This document shows, in pieces, positions 1 to 8,466 of a stretch of DNA of 64,000 bases. The position numbers and the translations under genes are program-made. The stretch's first letter is position 1, and every line of letters begins with the position of its first letter. This DNA is from Sporobacter sp963677825 (GTDB taxonomy: Bacteria > Bacillota > Clostridia > Oscillospirales > Oscillospiraceae). Below the pieces are notes generated by a model that did not search any database, was not told the DNA's origin, and saw only the letters and a list, made by a program, of their open reading frames with translations. The DNA lies in the NCBI GenBank assembly GCA_963677825.2, contig CAXXEF010000001.1:2604001-2668000 (forward strand), written 5' to 3'.

Positions 1-1544
1 ACGCATTTATTGCCGGTCACGCGTCAAACGCCATCTCCGTCGGCCTGGGTATGGCGCGCGCGCGATCGCTCGGCCGGCGCGAATACAGTGTGATTTCACT
101 TGTCGGCGACGGTGCGCTGACGGGCGGGCTGGCCTACGAGGCGCTTAACGACGCCGGCGAAAGCGGCGAGCCGTTTGTGATCATCCTCAACGATAACGGG
201 ATGTCGATCACACCCAACGTCGGCGGCATCGCGAAGTACCTGTCGCGCCAGCGCCTCAAGCCGTCTTACACAGCATTCAAAAAACGCTATCGCCGCCTGA
301 TGGAAAAGCTTCCCGGCGGTCGTGGTTTATACCGATTTACACACAATATTAAAAGCGCTGTCAAGCAGGCGCTTTTACATTGCAGCATGTTCGAGGAAAT
401 GGGGCTTCAGTATGCCGGCCCGATCGACGGGCACGATCTTGATCGCCTGACCGAGTCGCTGCACTGGGCCAAAAGCCTCGGAGAGCCGGTGCTGCTGCAC
501 GTCATCACCCAGAAGGGTAAGGGCTATGTCTATTCCGAGCTGACGCCGGACGTTTACCACGGCGTCAGCCCGTTTGATTACAAAAAGGGCGTCGCCGCCT
601 GCGCCGACGCGCCGTGTTTCTCGCAGGCATTCGGCGATACGATGCTGCGCCTGGCGCAGCAGGATTGTAGAGTCTGCACTATTACTGCCGCAATGACGGC
701 CGGCACCGGGCTTTCCGGTTTCGCCGCGAAGTATCCCGATCGCTTTTTCGATGTCGGTATTGCCGAAGGGCATGCCGTTACGATGGCGGCCGGTATGGCC
801 TCGCAGGACATGATCCCGGTTGCCGCGATTTACTCGACGTTTTTACAACGTGCATACGACATGCTCGTGCACGATGTCGCGCTTAGTGACTTGCACGTCG
901 TGCTGGCTGTTGATCGCGCCGGTCTCGTCGGCAGCGACGGCGAAACACATCAGGGCATCTACGATGTCGGTTTTTTATCGACCGTACCGAACATGACGAT
1001 TTATAGCCCCGCGTCGCACGCGGAGCTGCGCGATATGCTCCGCGAGGCGGTCCTAAAGACGAAAGGTCCTGTTGCCGTGCGATACCCCAGAGGCGCCGAG
1101 GGCCGTTACAACGGCGGCGGTGCCAAGGCCGTTAAAACGATCCGCGAGGGGTCGGACGTGACGCTTGTCACCTACGGCGTCAGCATCAATACGGCGCTTG
1201 AGGCGGCGGAACGGCTTGACACACAGGGCGTATCGGTCGAGATCATCAAACTCGGTAGGATTTGCCCGATGCAGACCGATACCATTATTGCGTCCGTAAA
1301 AAAGACGGGACGGCTGCTCGTTTTAGAGGAAGTCGTCGAGGCCGGCAGCGTCGGCGAGCGACTGGCCGGGCTGATGGCCTGTCAGCGCATTCCGGCCGAA
1401 AGCGTGCGCCTGATGAACCTTGGCAGCCGATTCGTCCCGCAGGGGACGGTAGACGAGCTGCGCGCGTTGTGCGGTATCGATACGGACAGCGTCGTTAAAA
1501 CGATTTTAGAGCAAGTCGCCGATGCGAAGGGCGACGCGGTATGA
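1..1544 (+). CDS. dxs: 1-deoxy-D-xylulose-5-phosphate synthase (5' truncated)
   Basis: Condenses pyruvate and glyceraldehyde 3-phosphate to DXP, the first step of the MEP isoprenoid pathway, using thiamine diphosphate (TPP). The frame is open to the window edge (first full codon at 3, reading AFIAGHASNA), so the ATG at 51 is internal; roughly the first 100-120 residues are missing compared with the usual ~620. The TPP motif GDGALTGG lies at nt 105-128. The transketolase glutamate sits in IAEGHAVT near nt 765, and the DRAGLVGSDGETHQG block follows. The stop overlaps the tlyA start by 4 nt (ATGA), so the two are translationally coupled. Together with tlyA-nadK-argR-recN this is the order common in Clostridia. 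Family assignment is secure. Confidence 0.97.
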   Translation, partial: AFIAGHASNAISVGLGMARARSLGRREYSVISLVGDGALTGGLAYEALNDAGESGEPFVIILNDNGMSITPNVGGIAKYLSRQRLKPSYTAFKKRYRRLMEKLPGGRGLYRFTHNIKSAVKQALLHCSMFEEMGLQYAGPIDGHDLDRLTESLHWAKSLGEPVLLHVITQKGKGYVYSELTPDVYHGVSPFDYKKGVAACADAPCFSQAFGDTMLRLAQQDCRVCTITAAMTAGTGLSGFAAKYPDRFFDVGIAEGHAVTMAAGMASQDMIPVAAIYSTFLQRAYDMLVHDVALSDLHVVLAVDRAGLVGSDGETHQGIYDVGFLSTVPNMTIYSPASHAELRDMLREAVLKTKGPVAVRYPRGAEGRYNGGGAKAVKTIREGSDVTLVTYGVSINTALEAAERLDTQGVSVEIIKLGRICPMQTDTIIASVKKTGRLLVLEEVVEAGSVGERLAGLMACQRIPAESVRLMNLGSRFVPQGTVDELRALCGIDTDSVVKTILEQVADAKGDAV

Positions 1545-2338
1545 GCAAGAAGCGTCTGGACGTGCTGCTGTGCGACAAGGGGCTGTTCCCGAGCCGTGAG
1601 CGGGCGCGTGCGGCCGTGATGAGCGGTGATGTTTACGTCGACGGTCAGCGCGAGCTTAAACCCGGCACACAAGTAAAACCCGACGCCGGCATTGAGGTGC
1701 GCGGCGAAACGCTGAAATACGTCAGCCGTGGCGGGCTGAAGCTTGAGAAGGCGCTCGACCATTTCGGCGTCTCGCCGGCGGGCCGGATATGCCTCGACTG
1801 CGGCGCGTCGACAGGCGGATTTACAGATTGCCTGCTCCAGCGCGGCGCGGTTAAAGTGTATGCCGCCGACGTTGGATACGGGCAGCTGGCGTGGACGATC
1901 CGAAACGACGCGCGCGTCGTCGTTCTGGAGCGCACGAACGTGCGGTACTTAACAAAAGAACAGGTGCCCGAACCGATTTCGCTGACCGTCATCGACGTGT
2001 CGTTTATATCCCTTGGGTTGATACTGCCGCCTGTCCGGGCCCTGCTTGGAGAAGATGGCGAGGTTGTCTGCCTCGTCAAGCCGCAGTTTGAGGCCGGGCG
2101 CGACAAGGTCGGAAAAAAGGGCGTTGTGCGCGAAGCACAAACGCATGCCGAGGTTTTACGCGCGTTTACCGAAACGGCAGAGCGGCTCGGCTTTGTGGTT
2201 CGCGCACTGACATTCTCACCAATCAAGGGCCCGGAGGGCAATATCGAGTTTCTCGGCCATCTGGCCGTTTCCGGCGTATCCGATGTTGTCGATATCGACC
2301 GGCTCGTCGACGACGCGCACAAAGTGCTCAATGGCTGA
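1541..2338 (+). CDS. tlyA: TlyA-family rRNA 2'-O-methyltransferase (S4 + FtsJ)
   Basis: Probable 2'-O-ribose methyltransferase of rRNA; characterised TlyA proteins modify 16S and/or 23S rRNA and were once called hemolysins. The 265-residue protein has an N-terminal S4 RNA-binding domain (about 1-65, KKRLDVLLCDKGLF...SREKA-like) and an FtsJ/RrmJ Rossmann domain with the SAM-binding stretch LDCGASTGGFTDCLL (about 85-100). The late KPQFEAGRDKVGKKG motif is typical of the family. The start overlaps dxs by 4 nt. It is second in the dxs-tlyA-nadK-argR-recN operon. Which rRNA it modifies cannot be read from the sequence. Confidence 0.93.
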   Translation: MSKKRLDVLLCDKGLFPSRERARAAVMSGDVYVDGQRELKPGTQVKPDAGIEVRGETLKYVSRGGLKLEKALDHFGVSPAGRICLDCGASTGGFTDCLLQRGAVKVYAADVGYGQLAWTIRNDARVVVLERTNVRYLTKEQVPEPISLTVIDVSFISLGLILPPVRALLGEDGEVVCLVKPQFEAGRDKVGKKGVVREAQTHAEVLRAFTETAERLGFVVRALTFSPIKGPEGNIEFLGHLAVSGVSDVVDIDRLVDDAHKVLNG

Positions 2339-2364
2339 TATCGATTAGAAAGGCGGCTCGTACT

Positions 2365-3222
2365 ATGAAGCGTATACTGCTGTGCCCGAATCTGCGGCGC
2401 GATACAGCCTATGGGCTGACGCAGCACGTGATAGGCCTGCTGAAAAACTGTGACGCGTCTATCGTTTTGTGTCCGATTTATCACGACGGCGGGACGACGC
2501 CGCCGACAGGCGTCACCGTCTCCGATCTTGACAGTGAGCTCGACAATGCCGATATGGTCATCACCTTCGGCGGCGACGGCACGATTTTAAGGGCGGCGCG
2601 CGCGGCTGCAGATAAAGGCGTACCGGTGCTTGGCGTCAACATGGGCGACAAGGGCTTCATGGCCGAACTCGAGCAGGAAGACGTCGGGCTGATTCCGCAC
2701 GCTGTCTGCGGCGATTTCGGGCTGGACAAGCGCATGATGCTCGACGTTGAGCTGATGCGCGGCGGCACCGTCATCGAGCGCGACTTTGCGCTCAACGACG
2801 TCGTTGTTGCCGGAATCACGAAAAGCATCGACCTGACGCTTTCGTCTGATGGTGATCAAATTTCGCACTTTTCCGGTGACGGCGCCGTGGTCTGCACACC
2901 GACGGGGTCGACAGCGTACTCGATGGCGGCCGGCGGGCCGATCATTGAGCCGAGCGCCGATACGATTCTCGTGACGCCCATTTGCGCGCATGTGCTGACG
3001 GCTAAGGCGTTTGTGCTGGCGTCTCATCGGCGCGTGACGGTCGAACTGGAGGGCGCCAAGGTCAACCCGGCGTACCTGACCGTTGATGGCGATGAGTACC
3101 GTGAGTTGGAGCGCGGTGATATTGTGAATGTTTTTAAGTCTAAAAAGCAGACGCTGTTCGTGCAGCTGTCCAACAGAAGCTTTTATAAAAAAGTTAGGGA
3201 AAAGCTGGGTGAGAAATATTGA
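2365..3222 (+). CDS. nadK: NAD kinase
   Basis: Phosphorylates NAD to NADP in the cytoplasm, the only route to NADP in most bacteria. The 285-residue length is normal. The signature GGDGT is at residues 69-73, followed by the NE/D-type motif region (ALNDVVV, about 140-147) and the glycine-rich TPTGSTAYSMAAGGP block that binds NAD. The ATG at 2365 follows a GAAAGG SD. The stop codon overlaps the TTG start of argR (TTGA), so the two genes are probably translationally coupled within the dxs-recN operon. Confidence 0.95.
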   Translation: MKRILLCPNLRRDTAYGLTQHVIGLLKNCDASIVLCPIYHDGGTTPPTGVTVSDLDSELDNADMVITFGGDGTILRAARAAADKGVPVLGVNMGDKGFMAELEQEDVGLIPHAVCGDFGLDKRMMLDVELMRGGTVIERDFALNDVVVAGITKSIDLTLSSDGDQISHFSGDGAVVCTPTGSTAYSMAAGGPIIEPSADTILVTPICAHVLTAKAFVLASHRRVTVELEGAKVNPAYLTVDGDEYRELERGDIVNVFKSKKQTLFVQLSNRSFYKKVREKLGEKY

Positions 3223-3668
3223 AAAGCAAACGACAAAACGCTATTTTAAAAGTTATCGCCTCCAAAGATGTTGAAACGCAAAATCAGCTGATCGAGGAGC
3301 TGGAGGCACTTGGTATACAAAGCACGCAGGCGACGGTGTCGCGCGATATCAAGGAGCTGCACCTGAACAAGGAGCTGACGCCGCAAGGGAAATACCACTA
3401 CGTCGTCGGGCAAAAGCAGGAGCTCCAGAATTATTCGTCGCGCCTGAAGTCGATCTTCAAGGAGAGCGTGACGTCGTTTGTGTGCGCCCAGAACCTCATC
3501 GTCATCAAGACGCTGCCGGGTCTGGCACCGGCGGCGTGCAGCGCGATTGACGGCATGAACATCCGCAATCTCGCCGGTACCATCGCCGGCGACGATACGG
3601 CGTTTCTGGCGATGAGCGACAACATCTCCGCCGAGCGTTTCTGTAAAGAAATCGAGCGGATGCTGTAA
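3219..3668 (+). CDS. argR: Arginine repressor ArgR (TTG start)
   Basis: Arginine-dependent repressor of arginine biosynthesis and activator of catabolism; a hexamer in known cases. The 149 residues show the N-terminal winged helix (about 1-70, including STQATVSRDIKELHL as the recognition region) and the C-terminal arginine-binding/oligomerisation domain with GTIAGDDTAF near residue 125-135. The start is TTG at 3219, overlapping the nadK stop as TTGA, with GGGTGAG just upstream; no ATG fits the family N terminus. argR beside recN is a classic Gram-positive arrangement. Confidence 0.95.
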   Translation: MKSKRQNAILKVIASKDVETQNQLIEELEALGIQSTQATVSRDIKELHLNKELTPQGKYHYVVGQKQELQNYSSRLKSIFKESVTSFVCAQNLIVIKTLPGLAPAACSAIDGMNIRNLAGTIAGDDTAFLAMSDNISAERFCKEIERML

Positions 3669-3728
3669 ATGTCGGCTGTGCAAGCCGTTTAGCTAGATAA
3701 ATATGTAGTTTTCACGAAGGATGTCTTT

Positions 3729-5426
3729 ATGATTCAACTGCTGCACATCGAGAATATCGCCGTGATCGACAAAGCGGACGTCACGTTCGGCGGCGGCCTC
3801 AACGTGCTCACGGGCGAAACCGGCGCAGGTAAGTCGATTATAATCGATGCGCTGTCGGCAGTGACAGGTGGGCGTGCGTCGCGTGAGCTTGTGCGTACCG
3901 GTGCGTCCGGCGCGACGGTGACGGCCGTTTTTGACGGCGTTGACGCCGCGCAGTGGCTCGACGATAACGGCATCACACCCGATGACGACGGCAAGCTGTT
4001 CATCCTGCGGAAAATCACCGCCGAAGGGAAGAATTCCTGCCGCGTCAATGGCTGCCCTGTGTCCGTCGCGCAGCTGCGCGAGCTGGGGGCGATGCTTGTC
4101 GACATCCACGGGCAAAATGACGGGCGCAAGCTGCTCGACGAGCACGCGCACCGCGCGTATCTCGACACATTCGGCGATCTTGGCCAAGACGTAGCGGACT
4201 ACTACGATACATACAAGGCACTGCGCGACAAGCAGGTGGAAATAGAAAAGCTGACGATGGACGAGGGCGAAAAAGAGCGCCGGATCGACACGCTGCGTTT
4301 TCAGCTCGACGAGCTGGAGCGCGCTGATATCCGTCCGGGCGAGCTTGATGAAATCACCGAGCGGCGAGAGCTCTTACGCAACGCCTCCAAGCTGACCGGC
4401 GGGCTGGATGGCGCGCTTACCGCGCTGTTCGGCGGCGAGGACTTACCCGGTGCGGTGGCGCTCATCGGCGATGCGGCGCAGCAGACTGACGGCGCAGCGC
4501 GCTTTTCGTCGGAGCTGAGCTCGCTTGCTGAAAAGCTGCGCGACCTCGGCTTTGCTGCCGAAGATGCCGCGGAGGAACTGCGCGACTTCCGCGCCGGCCT
4601 CGAGTTTTCACCGGACGAACTGGATCGGCTCGACGCGCGGCTAGACATACTCAAACGCCTTATGCGCAAGTACGGCAAGGACGAGCAGTCGCTGCTGGAA
4701 TACAGCCAAAGCTGCCGCGCCGAGCTGGATGACATCGAATTTGCGTCAGACAAGCTTGCGGGGCTGGAAAAGCAGCGTTCTGCGCTGATAAAACAGGCAA
4801 AGGACAAGGCTGCGGGCTTAACGGACAAGCGCCGCGCGGCGGCGCAATTGCTCACGGCACGTATCCGTGACGAGCTCGGCGGTCTCAACATGGCAGGCGT
4901 CCGGTTTGAAGTCGAATTCGAGCCGGCGAAGAGCGCGGACGGACTCGGCCCGTCCGGCGGAGACGAGCTGCGTTTCCTGATGTCCGCCAACGCCGGGCAG
5001 GCGCCGGGGCGCATCAGCCGCATCGCGTCCGGTGGTGAGCTGTCGCGTATTATGCTCGCGCTTAAAAATGTCCTGACGGAAAACGAGGACGTCGGCACGA
5101 TGGTTTTCGACGAGGTCGACGCCGGTGTATCCGGCATCGCCGCGCAGCGCGTGTCGGAGAAGCTGGCTGATCTCTCGCGCGCGCGTCAAGTGCTGTGCGT
5201 GACGCACCTGCCGCAGATTGCCGTCATGGCCGATACGCACTTTGAGATCAGCAAGACCGTGCGCGACGGACACACGTTCACCGATGTCTGTGTCCTTGAC
5301 GACGACGGACGTGAACGCGAAGTTGCGCGGCTCATCGGCGGTGAAAACATCACCGATACGACGCTGAAATCAGCCGCTGAGCAGATCGCATCAGCGTCGG
5401 GATACAAGGCCGACCGCCGTAAATGA
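3729..5426 (+). CDS. recN: DNA repair protein RecN (SMC-like ATPase)
   Basis: SMC-like ATPase that acts early at double-strand breaks in recombinational repair. The 565 residues begin with the RecN hallmark MIQLLHIENIAVIDK and a Walker A GETGAGKS (29-36). A long, charged, coiled-coil middle (about 150-380) follows. The C-terminal ATPase half has the ABC-type signature RIASGGELSRIMLA (about 430-443) and Walker B TMVFDEVDAGVSG (about 457-469). It is the last gene of the dxs operon, 60 nt after argR, and is followed directly by a strong intrinsic terminator. Confidence 0.97.
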   Translation: MIQLLHIENIAVIDKADVTFGGGLNVLTGETGAGKSIIIDALSAVTGGRASRELVRTGASGATVTAVFDGVDAAQWLDDNGITPDDDGKLFILRKITAEGKNSCRVNGCPVSVAQLRELGAMLVDIHGQNDGRKLLDEHAHRAYLDTFGDLGQDVADYYDTYKALRDKQVEIEKLTMDEGEKERRIDTLRFQLDELERADIRPGELDEITERRELLRNASKLTGGLDGALTALFGGEDLPGAVALIGDAAQQTDGAARFSSELSSLAEKLRDLGFAAEDAAEELRDFRAGLEFSPDELDRLDARLDILKRLMRKYGKDEQSLLEYSQSCRAELDDIEFASDKLAGLEKQRSALIKQAKDKAAGLTDKRRAAAQLLTARIRDELGGLNMAGVRFEVEFEPAKSADGLGPSGGDELRFLMSANAGQAPGRISRIASGGELSRIMLALKNVLTENEDVGTMVFDEVDAGVSGIAAQRVSEKLADLSRARQVLCVTHLPQIAVMADTHFEISKTVRDGHTFTDVCVLDDDGREREVARLIGGENITDTTLKSAAEQIASASGYKADRRK

Positions 5427-5442
5427 ATATTTGTTCAATATA

Positions 5443-5474
5443 AAAAGCGGCCCGCGCGGGCCGCTTTAAGTTAT
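5443..5474 (+). terminator. Intrinsic terminator after recN
   Basis: A GC-rich perfect stem centred on CCCGCGCGGG (AGCGGCCCGC / GCGGGCCGCT, 5446-5465) is followed by a T-containing tail. It closes the dxs-recN operon. Confidence 0.85.
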
Positions 5475-5560
5475 TTTCTAGGCAGCTGCGCCCGGACGGC
5501 TGGCAACCGGCTGTATGTATGGCTGCATGGAATAGAAAGTAGAACGGCTTCACATTTTGC

Positions 5561-5589
5561 TTGACATCCAGCGCGTATGGTGCTACATT
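5561..5589 (+). promoter_or_regulatory. sigmaA-type promoter for sORF 5619-5705
   Basis: TTGACA at 5561-5566 and TACATT at 5584-5589 are separated by exactly 17 nt. The pair lies after the recN terminator and about 30 nt before the SD (CCCGGAGG) of a 28-codon ORF. Confidence 0.6.
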
Positions 5590-5618
5590 TGATGGTAATT
5601 ATTCCCGGAGGCAAAGCT

Positions 5619-5705
5619 ATGCGGACGCTAAATGCAAAACTTCAGATTATGTGCCAGCTCGCCGTCATTATGGACGCCGGGCTTTGTCCGCCTATGCCGG
5701 AATAG
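5619..5705 (+). CDS. Putative small ORF (28 aa), own promoter and hairpin
   Basis: An ATG 28-codon ORF (begins MRTLNAKLQIMCQL, ends GLCPPMPE) sits about 8 nt after a good SD (GGAGG, 5607-5611) and 30 nt after a consensus-like promoter, and is followed 20 nt later by a 14-bp hairpin with a T tail. I do not recognise the peptide. It could be a genuine small protein (mildly hydrophobic, two cysteines) or a leader peptide controlling read-through into the GNAT gene at 5785. Translation is inferred only from the SD, start and promoter layout. Confidence 0.4.
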   Translation: MRTLNAKLQIMCQLAVIMDAGLCPPMPE

Positions 5706-5724
5706 TTTTAATCGGCAGAAGAAG

Positions 5725-5764
5725 AGCGGTACAAAGCTAAAGTCAGCTTTGTACCGCTTTTAGT
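5725..5764 (+). terminator. Hairpin terminator/attenuator between sORF and GNAT gene
   Basis: A perfect 14-bp stem (5725-5738 with 5745-5758, loop AAAGTC) followed by TTTTAG. It lies between the sORF and the acetyltransferase SD, so it either ends the sORF transcript or attenuates transcription of the downstream gene. Confidence 0.75.
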
Positions 5765-5784
5765 ATTTATGAAGGAGGATAAAA

Positions 5785-6633
5785 ATGAAGTACCAGCGAT
5801 ACGCGGATACGGACAGCTTTTTGCGGGATGTGCAGGATGTTTTGCTAAAGGATGAGCCCCAGAATTTTCTGATGCTTAGTTTTCTCGACAATAAGACCGA
5901 TGCCGTTAAAAACTGGCTGCTCACCTCGGTGTGTGATGAGGACGGAAATGTTGTCCTGACGGCGGCCTGTACGCCGCCGTTCAATATCGTCTTGTATGAA
6001 ACGAACAACCGCCCGAACGACGCGGCGGTGACGCTTCTGGTTGATGAGCTTAAAAGAGCTGCGTTTCCGCTGCCCGGCGTTTTAGCGGAAAAAGGACTGG
6101 CTGAGCGATTTGGCAAAGCTTACGCCGGGGATGCGTATAATCTTCATATGACGATGACGCTTATGCGTCTGGATGCGGTTTCGGATATGAAAAAAGCGGC
6201 CGGATATATCCGGCCGATCCGTGAGGAGGATTTATTTTTTGCGCCCTACTGGCAGCGTGCCTTCGGAGAGGACTGCCGCGTGGAATATTACAGCATTCCA
6301 GAGACCACCGAGCAGCTCCGGGATCAGCTAGGAAAAGACACCTGCTACATTTGGGAGGATACTTATCCTGTGTCACAGGCCGCCGTCGGACATGTAACAC
6401 CCAACGGCGCGGTTATCAACGGTGTTTATACGCCGCCGCATTATCGAGGACGCGGCTATGCCACCTCCTGCGTTGCTGAGCTGTCGCAGCTACTGTTGGA
6501 CAGAGGTTACACATACTGTGCATTGTTTGCCGATGCCGGCAACCCGATTTCCTGCGGTATCTACCGAAAGATCGGCTATCGGGATACAATTGGATTTGCC
6601 GACATCAAATTTAAGCGTGGCCAGGATGGCTGA
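5785..6633 (+). CDS. GNAT-family N-acetyltransferase
   Basis: Probable acetyl-CoA-dependent N-acetyltransferase; substrate unknown. It has 282 residues behind an excellent SD (AAGGAGG, 5772-5778). The C-terminal third is the recognisable GNAT fold: the acetyl-CoA pyrophosphate loop in YRGRGYATSCVAELS (about 218-232) and the DAGNPISCGIYRKIGY strand-helix typical of motif B. The N-terminal ~130 residues resemble the paired half of two-domain GNATs and lack an obvious acetyl-CoA motif. It is convergent with the HAD gene at 6651-7307, with only 17 nt between them. An upstream hairpin may attenuate it. Confidence 0.85.
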   Translation: MKYQRYADTDSFLRDVQDVLLKDEPQNFLMLSFLDNKTDAVKNWLLTSVCDEDGNVVLTAACTPPFNIVLYETNNRPNDAAVTLLVDELKRAAFPLPGVLAEKGLAERFGKAYAGDAYNLHMTMTLMRLDAVSDMKKAAGYIRPIREEDLFFAPYWQRAFGEDCRVEYYSIPETTEQLRDQLGKDTCYIWEDTYPVSQAAVGHVTPNGAVINGVYTPPHYRGRGYATSCVAELSQLLLDRGYTYCALFADAGNPISCGIYRKIGYRDTIGFADIKFKRGQDG

Positions 6634-6650
6634 TGTAACGTAACTGCCAG

Positions 6651-7307
6651 TCAGTATGACAAGCCTTCAAGGAAGGTCTTCACCTCAACAAGCGACGGGA
6701 ACACACGCAATGCCAGCTGCCGGATTTCCGGGTCCGGGTCCAGCATATCCGGTACGAGGATCGTTTTAAGCCCCGCCGTGTAAGCAGATTTGACGCCGTT
6801 GGGCGAATCCTCAATAGCGATACAGTCTTGCGGCGACGCACCGATTTTTTCGGCAGCGAGCAGATAGATGTCGGGTGCCGGCTTCCCGACGGATACCATA
6901 TCGCCGGTGATGATGGTAGAGAAGTAATCGAAGAGCCCAACGCTTTTTAGGTGGCGTTCGGCGCTTTGGCGTCCCGTCGATGTTGCCAGTGCGAGCGGCC
7001 AGCCCTGCGTGCGCAGCCAGTCGAGAAGCTCGATGGTGCCCGGCTTAAGAGGCAAGCCCTCCGTTTCGACGATCGCGGCAAAGGCCGCTCTGATCTCGTC
7101 GCGAAAGAGGTCTGCATTAAACGTGGGGCCGTAGCGCTCCATTAATATAACGCTGGTATCGCGGCTGTTGCGCCCGACACACTGTGTTAGACAATCGTCG
7201 ACATCCGGCAGATTCATGTCCGCGCTAACCTGACGCCAGGCGCGGTCGTACAGCCGCTCGGAGTCGATGAGAACGCCGTCCATGTCGAAGATGATGTTTG
7301 GTGTCAT
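6651..7307 (-). CDS. HAD-superfamily phosphatase (beta-phosphoglucomutase-like)
   Basis: Likely a sugar-phosphate phosphatase or phosphoglucomutase-like enzyme; the exact substrate is not predictable. The 218 residues carry HAD motif I DMDGVLIDS (8-16, nucleophile Asp8, acid/base Asp10), motif II ATSTGR (about 113-118), the motif III lysine in GKPAPD (about 143) and motif IV IEDSPNG (about 168-174). The helical cap after motif I is of the subfamily I type. The start ATG (7305-7307) has an SD (AAGGAG) that overlaps the stop codon of the upstream gene (7317-7919), so the two form an operon. Confidence 0.88.
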   Translation of the reverse strand: MTPNIIFDMDGVLIDSERLYDRAWRQVSADMNLPDVDDCLTQCVGRNSRDTSVILMERYGPTFNADLFRDEIRAAFAAIVETEGLPLKPGTIELLDWLRTQGWPLALATSTGRQSAERHLKSVGLFDYFSTIITGDMVSVGKPAPDIYLLAAEKIGASPQDCIAIEDSPNGVKSAYTAGLKTILVPDMLDPDPEIRQLALRVFPSLVEVKTFLEGLSY

Positions 7308-7316
7308 GTAGGCTCC

Positions 7317-7919
7317 TTAGTCCGTGCTTTTCCGCCGACCGATCCGGCGCAAGGCGCGGGAGAACAGCGACTTTTTTTGAACCGGTGTAATCGGTGCGTC
7401 CGGCTCGTCGTCAACAGGCGACGGCTCTGCCGCATCTGGTTCCGGCTCGCTGATTGCGACGGGCACCGGCGTCTTCGAGGCGGTTTTCAGATCGGCATTG
7501 TCGGCAATTTTACCGCGACGCGACAAGGTCAGCGTCGTGCGGAATTTCCAGCCGTTTTCAAACGACAGGTTTTTAATCGCGTTCGGCGCTGCGCCGAGAT
7601 CAACGGTCGTGACCATGTTTTGACCGTCCGGCCCGACCGATACGCGCTTGACCTTGCGAAAGATCGACACGGACGGCGCGGCTTCAAGCGTGCCGTCCGG
7701 TAATAAGTTGAAATCCATTGTCCGTACCGACAGTGACACGGCGCGGCGCGGTTCGTCGAGGTACGCCGACAGCTCGTAGAGCACTTTCTTAGGCTGCATG
7801 CCATAACCGACGTCGTAAAATTCCGCGCTAACCTCGATCCGTGTACCGTCTGTCATGGTATAGGGCAGTTCCAGCTCGTCAAGCTTTTGGCAGATGCGTT
7901 CGGTGATGTGCTCTTTCAT
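7317..7919 (-). CDS. Hypothetical protein, 200 aa
   Basis: Not recognised. A predicted soluble 200-residue protein. About residues 1-145 look like a folded, beta-rich domain (alternating hydrophobic strands such as KVLYELSAYLDEP and AVSLSVRTMDFNLL). This is followed by a proline/acid-rich linker (about 150-180, PVAISEPEPDAAEPSP) and a short basic tail (RALRRIGRRKSTD) that could bind nucleic acid or membrane. No signal peptide or membrane segment. Its stop overlaps the SD of the downstream HAD gene, so co-transcription is likely. Confidence 0.6.
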   Translation of the reverse strand: MKEHITERICQKLDELELPYTMTDGTRIEVSAEFYDVGYGMQPKKVLYELSAYLDEPRRAVSLSVRTMDFNLLPDGTLEAAPSVSIFRKVKRVSVGPDGQNMVTTVDLGAAPNAIKNLSFENGWKFRTTLTLSRRGKIADNADLKTASKTPVPVAISEPEPDAAEPSPVDDEPDAPITPVQKKSLFSRALRRIGRRKSTD

Positions 7920-8102
7920 TCGGGCCTCCAGGGGGCGATTGGTATTTGTATATAGGGCGTCACGTCTGGCGGCACCGTGTCGCAGGGTGAGTTTATGACG
8001 GCCGCCAATGCGTCATATTATAACACGAGGGCGTGTAGGGGCACAATATCAATTGAAGGCGAATGTTTGAGCACACCAGATGTTGATTTTATGCGCATTG
8101 AG

Positions 8103-8131
8103 TTGACAGTAGCCGCTGCTTGTGCTATCAT
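8103..8131 (+). promoter_or_regulatory. sigmaA promoter of the tyrS T-box transcript
   Basis: TTGACA (8103-8108), a 17-nt spacer and TATCAT (8126-8131), about 30-40 nt upstream of the start of T-box-like sequence. Confidence 0.75.
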
Positions 8132-8137
8132 CGCATC

Positions 8138-8412
8138 ACAAAGGCAATAACGGAAATTAGTAGAAGTGTCAGGTCCTCTCAGAGAGCGGCCGGTTGGTGA
8201 AAGGCCGTGGATCAGCGCTTTGAATACGCTTCCCGAGCTGCCTGCCGAAAAGACGATCCAGCGGGTCGCCACAAGGCAGGACGCGTGTGCGCGTTACAGC
8301 ACGTAAGTCGATGACTTAGTAAGTCCGCGCGCTGTGAGGCGGTGGAAAATAGAGGTGGTACCACGGCGTGAGCCGTCCTCTGTCCCGACCGGGGCAGAGG
8401 CTTTTTGTTTTC
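8138..8412 (+). promoter_or_regulatory. Tyrosine-specific T-box leader
   Basis: A tRNA-sensing leader that allows tyrS transcription when uncharged tRNA-Tyr accumulates. The canonical T-box sequence GAGGTGGTACCACGG lies at 8352-8366. It is followed by the intrinsic terminator (10-bp stem 8377-8386 with 8391-8400, then CTTTTTG). Upstream, Stem I shows AGAGAGCGG and GGTTGGTGAAAGGCC-type elements. The specifier loop reads TTTGAATACGC with UAC at 8225-8227, a tyrosine codon that matches the downstream gene. The exact 5' end is inferred from the promoter. Confidence 0.93.
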
Positions 8413-8466
8413 TGCAAAAAAGCTCATCGCCGGCTGCGAGAATCCGAGTGTTTAGGGGAGATATTT

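Noticed and set aside
4301..5137. 278-aa serine-rich minus-strand ORF
   Set aside because: Antisense to recN, with composition typical of the reverse reading of a GC-rich gene. No SD and no recognisable motif.
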